Source: Thalassomonas actiniarum (lineage in GTDB: Bacteria; Pseudomonadota; Gammaproteobacteria; Enterobacterales; Alteromonadaceae). From it: DNA of 64,000 bases. Positions 61,724 through 64,000 of this stretch are shown here, piece by piece (within the stretch, counting starts at the first letter, position 1; every line of letters begins with the position of its first letter). Location of the stretch: assembly GCF_000948975.2 (NCBI RefSeq), contig NZ_CP059735.1:4092001-4156000 (forward strand), written 5' to 3'. The notes beneath the pieces were generated by a model. That model was not told the origin of the DNA. It ran no database searches and saw only the letters and a list, made by a program, of their open reading frames with translations. The translations under genes were made by a program, and so were the position numbers.

Positions 61724-62971
61724 CTATCCCTGCGGCAAAGCTTTTATCGCGGCCAACTGAAAAGCCGAGTCCTGGCTGATATGCCGGTATAGCCAGTCAC
61801 AGCTGTAGATCATTTTCATCACATGCACTTCTTGCGAGCGCAAGGCTAACCGCTTTAGCTTGGGCCAACTGACCAGATCAAGCTGCTGTTCTTTATTGCT
61901 GTTTAAATCAGGGTGATGCACCTCCTTAGTTTCTGTATTCTTGCTATTACTGTTGCTTAGATAAGTTTCAGGAAACAAATCAGACAACCTGGGACAGCCT
62001 TTTTCGATATACAAAGCCGTCAGCCATACCCAGAAGTAACGCCAAAGCCGGGCATAAACCGCCTGGTTTTCACGGTTGATATAACGTAACGTCAGCTCTG
62101 CCAGTGCCTGACAACTGGTCACCCCATGAAGCGTGGTTAATGCCGGTTCGAATAAATACAAACGGGCGGCTGCTTGGCAAATACCCGCCATCACCGGGGT
62201 AAGTTCATCTTCATCTAAGGTAAAACCCGTGCCCAGGGCCAGTTGATGGATCACCTGCTCACGGCATAACTGCTCGCAGATACTGATGCTGCCGCCGTAA
62301 ATCTTGCGGCTTAACCTGCCGGGCAAATGCCCTTTTTCCAGCCACTGGCGTATGCTTAGCCAGCTCTGTCCGGCCTGATGACTTGCCGCCGAAAGTGAAG
62401 CGTCTGCCTCCAGCAGGTCAAGCAGCTCGGGATTTATTGCCGGCTCCTCAAGGTAGAGATCCTGATAACGTATCGCCATGTAAGCCAGGGCATCGGCAAT
62501 TAACCCCGAATCGCCGTGACCTGTGGCAAAACTTAGGCGGATCAGCGGATGGAACAGTCCCATAGGTAAACCGGGCTTCATCGCATCCAGCAACTCGGTG
62601 ATCACCTCTGCGCTTTCTCCCTGGTCGAATAGCTGTAAAAACACCCGGCGAAACTCGCGCAGCTTATCGCTCTGTCCCAGGTATTGGCGCCAGTTTTGCG
62701 TCGTGACTTCATTTAAATCTTTCAAGCCCAGCTCCCCGGTAATAGCTGCCCTGTGCCTGGGCCAGCTGTCCCTGAAATTAACAATATCCTGATCGCTTGC
62801 CCCCAGGCCATGCATCGCCATAATGGTCATGGGATAATGGTTTGCCATGCCTCCCTGGGTGATGCCTGCCAGGTTGGGGTGATAAAAACTGTCTTGGCGC
62901 ACTTCTTCATTAACAAGCGCCGACATAACGGCCGAAGGGGTAAAATCCGGCGCATTTTCAATATTTTTCAT
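61724..62971 (-). CDS. Questin oxidase-like protein (PF14027 type), longer paralogue
   Basis: About 415 aa. 'FYHPNLAGITQGGMANHYPM' near 30, 'LPMGLFHPLIRLSFATGHGD' near 145, 'LHGVTSCQALAEL' near 275 and 'LYIEKGCP' line up with the questin oxidase family. It keeps the conserved His residues that the paralogue at about 48.7 kb has and adds a C-terminal extension ('NSNSKNTETKEVHHPD'). ATG 62971 has AAGGAG 9 bases upstream; TTG 62980 is in frame. It lies 86 bp from the glutamate-synthase-like gene in the same direction. Function in bacteria unknown. Confidence 0.8.
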   Translation of the reverse strand: MKNIENAPDFTPSAVMSALVNEEVRQDSFYHPNLAGITQGGMANHYPMTIMAMHGLGASDQDIVNFRDSWPRHRAAITGELGLKDLNEVTTQNWRQYLGQSDKLREFRRVFLQLFDQGESAEVITELLDAMKPGLPMGLFHPLIRLSFATGHGDSGLIADALAYMAIRYQDLYLEEPAINPELLDLLEADASLSAASHQAGQSWLSIRQWLEKGHLPGRLSRKIYGGSISICEQLCREQVIHQLALGTGFTLDEDELTPVMAGICQAAARLYLFEPALTTLHGVTSCQALAELTLRYINRENQAVYARLWRYFWVWLTALYIEKGCPRLSDLFPETYLSNSNSKNTETKEVHHPDLNSNKEQQLDLVSWPKLKRLALRSQEVHVMKMIYSCDWLYRHISQDSAFQLAAIKALPQG

Positions 62972-63087
62972 ACAGCACAACTCCTTCTCTGATAAACAGT
63001 GAATGATTCAATTGATAACTAGATGTGTGGTAAAGCAGGTCCTGTGCTACTGCTCTTTGGCCAAAGAGCAATAGCTGTCAGGGGGTA

Positions 63088-64000
63088 TCAGGTAAAATCC
63101 GCAAGCGGACCTATCGGCACTATGCCATGAGGGTTTCTCAGCGGACTTTTCGAATGATAACCACTACGGTAAATATCCAGATCTACGGTTTCGGCAACGC
63201 CCGGGATCCGGTATAAAGCTTTCAGGTAACGGGACAAGTTGGGATAATCCCGCAGCATCTTCAAATTACATTTAAAGGCGCTAAAGTAGCCGACATCAAA
63301 ACGCACTAAGGTGGGCAACAAGCGCCAGTCGGCTTCGGTGATCTTATCTCCCAACAGGTAGTCTTGCTGCGCCAGACGTAACTCAAGTTTATCCAGTGCG
63401 GCAAACAAAGCCGTTACCGCTTCATCATAGGCGGACTGGGTGCGGGCAAAGCCAGCCTTGTAAACGCCGTTATTGATGTGATTAAAAATATAATCGTTTA
63501 ATTCATCAATATCGTTTGCCTGCGCCTCGGGATAAAAGTCCTGTTCATCGCCGGTAATAGGGTTAAACGCCCCGTTAAACATACGGATAATTTCCGACGA
63601 CTCATTGCTGACAATGGTTTGCTTTTGCTTGTCCCATAACACAGGCACGGTCACCCGGCCGCTGTATTTTGGGTTTGCCTTAAGGTATAACTCGTACATG
63701 GCATTTAACTGGTAAAGGTCATCGCGAAAACGCGCTTTATGGTTATCAAACACCCAGCCATTTTCGGTGCGCAGCGGCGCCACCAGCGACAGGGAAACAA
63801 CGCCAGCAAGCTTTTTCACCTGACGGTAAATCAAAGTACGGTGCGCCCAGGGGCAATTTAACGCGGCAAACAAATGATAACGCCCTGCTTCTGCCTTAAA
63901 GCCCCCGCTGCCGCTGGGACCGGCCGAGCCATCGGCGGTGACCCAACTTCGAAAACCCGCGGTACCACGCTCAAATTTGCCCCCCGATGCCTGGTAAGCT
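63088..64000 (-). CDS. Glutathionyl-hydroquinone reductase (Xi-class GST), N-terminus outside the window
   Basis: The stop is at 63088 and the frame runs off the right edge, so about 20 residues are missing. 'FERGTAGFRSWVTADGSAGP' and 'SGSGGFKAEAGRYHLFAA' lead to the catalytic Cys in LNCPWAHRTLI, the hallmark of Xi-class GSTs (YqjG/ECM4). The C-terminal helical domain ('YLLGDKITEADWRLLPTLVR') completes the fold. It reduces glutathionyl-hydroquinones and protects against quinones. An ORF starting at ATG 63873 would begin inside the active-site region and is not the true start. Confidence 0.93.
   Translation of the reverse strand, partial: AYQASGGKFERGTAGFRSWVTADGSAGPSGSGGFKAEAGRYHLFAALNCPWAHRTLIYRQVKKLAGVVSLSLVAPLRTENGWVFDNHKARFRDDLYQLNAMYELYLKANPKYSGRVTVPVLWDKQKQTIVSNESSEIIRMFNGAFNPITGDEQDFYPEAQANDIDELNDYIFNHINNGVYKAGFARTQSAYDEAVTALFAALDKLELRLAQQDYLLGDKITEADWRLLPTLVRFDVGYFSAFKCNLKMLRDYPNLSRYLKALYRIPGVAETVDLDIYRSGYHSKSPLRNPHGIVPIGPLADFT

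Noticed and set aside
1-64000. tRNA, rRNA, insertion sequences or prophage genes
   Set aside because: I saw no transposase, integrase, capsid or tail motifs, no rRNA blocks and no tRNA-like cloverleaf with a TTCRA arm by eye; a tRNA scan could still find one.

Overview
This is a chromosomal stretch from a marine gammaproteobacterium, most likely Alteromonadales and close to Colwelliaceae/Thalassomonas. That placement is an inference from gene content: an EF-P paralogue of the EfpL/YeiP type, a DUF2999 protein, two PEP-CTERM proteins, a GH16 beta-glucanase, a TonB receptor, secreted PKD/PPC proteases and a CDGSH-fused glutamate-synthase-like protein, at moderate GC. I saw no rRNA, tRNA, transposase, CRISPR array or phage structural module.

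Layout. 0.4-2.5 kb: a TetR regulator, a YdjM-type membrane hydrolase and an unannotated 52-aa RiPP-like precursor peptide. 2.7-7.8 kb: a heme-motif chemoreceptor, then an operon of two exported methyltransferase paralogues around a MATE transporter. 7.8-10.8 kb: a threonine dehydratase divergent from a MocR regulator, with paired direct repeats between them. 10.9-14.4 kb: a two-gene TIR-like/DUF4062-TPR cassette that looks like an immune module. 14.7-15.9 kb: a pesticin-like muramidase overlapping a lipoprotein, a likely effector/immunity pair. 16.1-24.3 kb: efpL, a trypsin-like protease, an EAL-HDOD protein, a periplasmic binding protein and an M43 metalloprotease. 24.5-30.4 kb: a pseudo-receiver/hemerythrin protein, a TonB receptor and a pseudo-receiver helical-repeat protein. 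30.5-35.8 kb: a membrane protein divergent from a 1360-aa SIR2-NACHT-LRR protein, a bacterial NLR-like immune candidate.

35.8-38.4 kb: a LysR gene, then an SDR/TetR divergent pair with two clear palindromic operators. 38.5-43.2 kb: a GH16 enzyme in a likely operon with a PEP-CTERM protein under a LacI-type operator, plus a second PEP-CTERM protein. 43.5-47.7 kb: a 2-oxoglutarate oxygenase, two small overlapping ORFs, a frameshifted AraC gene and a cystathionine lyase-like enzyme. 47.7-53.3 kb is a zone of gene decay: a GNAT fragment, a LysR/cupin pair fused by a deletion and a histidine-kinase fragment, among small membrane proteins and a questin-oxidase-like protein. 53.6-64 kb returns to intact genes: a CNNM protein, binding protein, macro domain, DUF2999, small membrane ORFs, ParD-like/methionine aminopeptidase, glutamate-synthase-like protein, a second questin-oxidase-like protein and a glutathionyl-hydroquinone reductase cut by the window end.

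Best candidates for new biology are the DUF4062-TPR/TIR-like pair, the SIR2-NACHT-LRR protein, the muramidase/lipoprotein pair and the orphan RiPP-like precursor. All functional claims rest on motifs read by eye; no database search was run.
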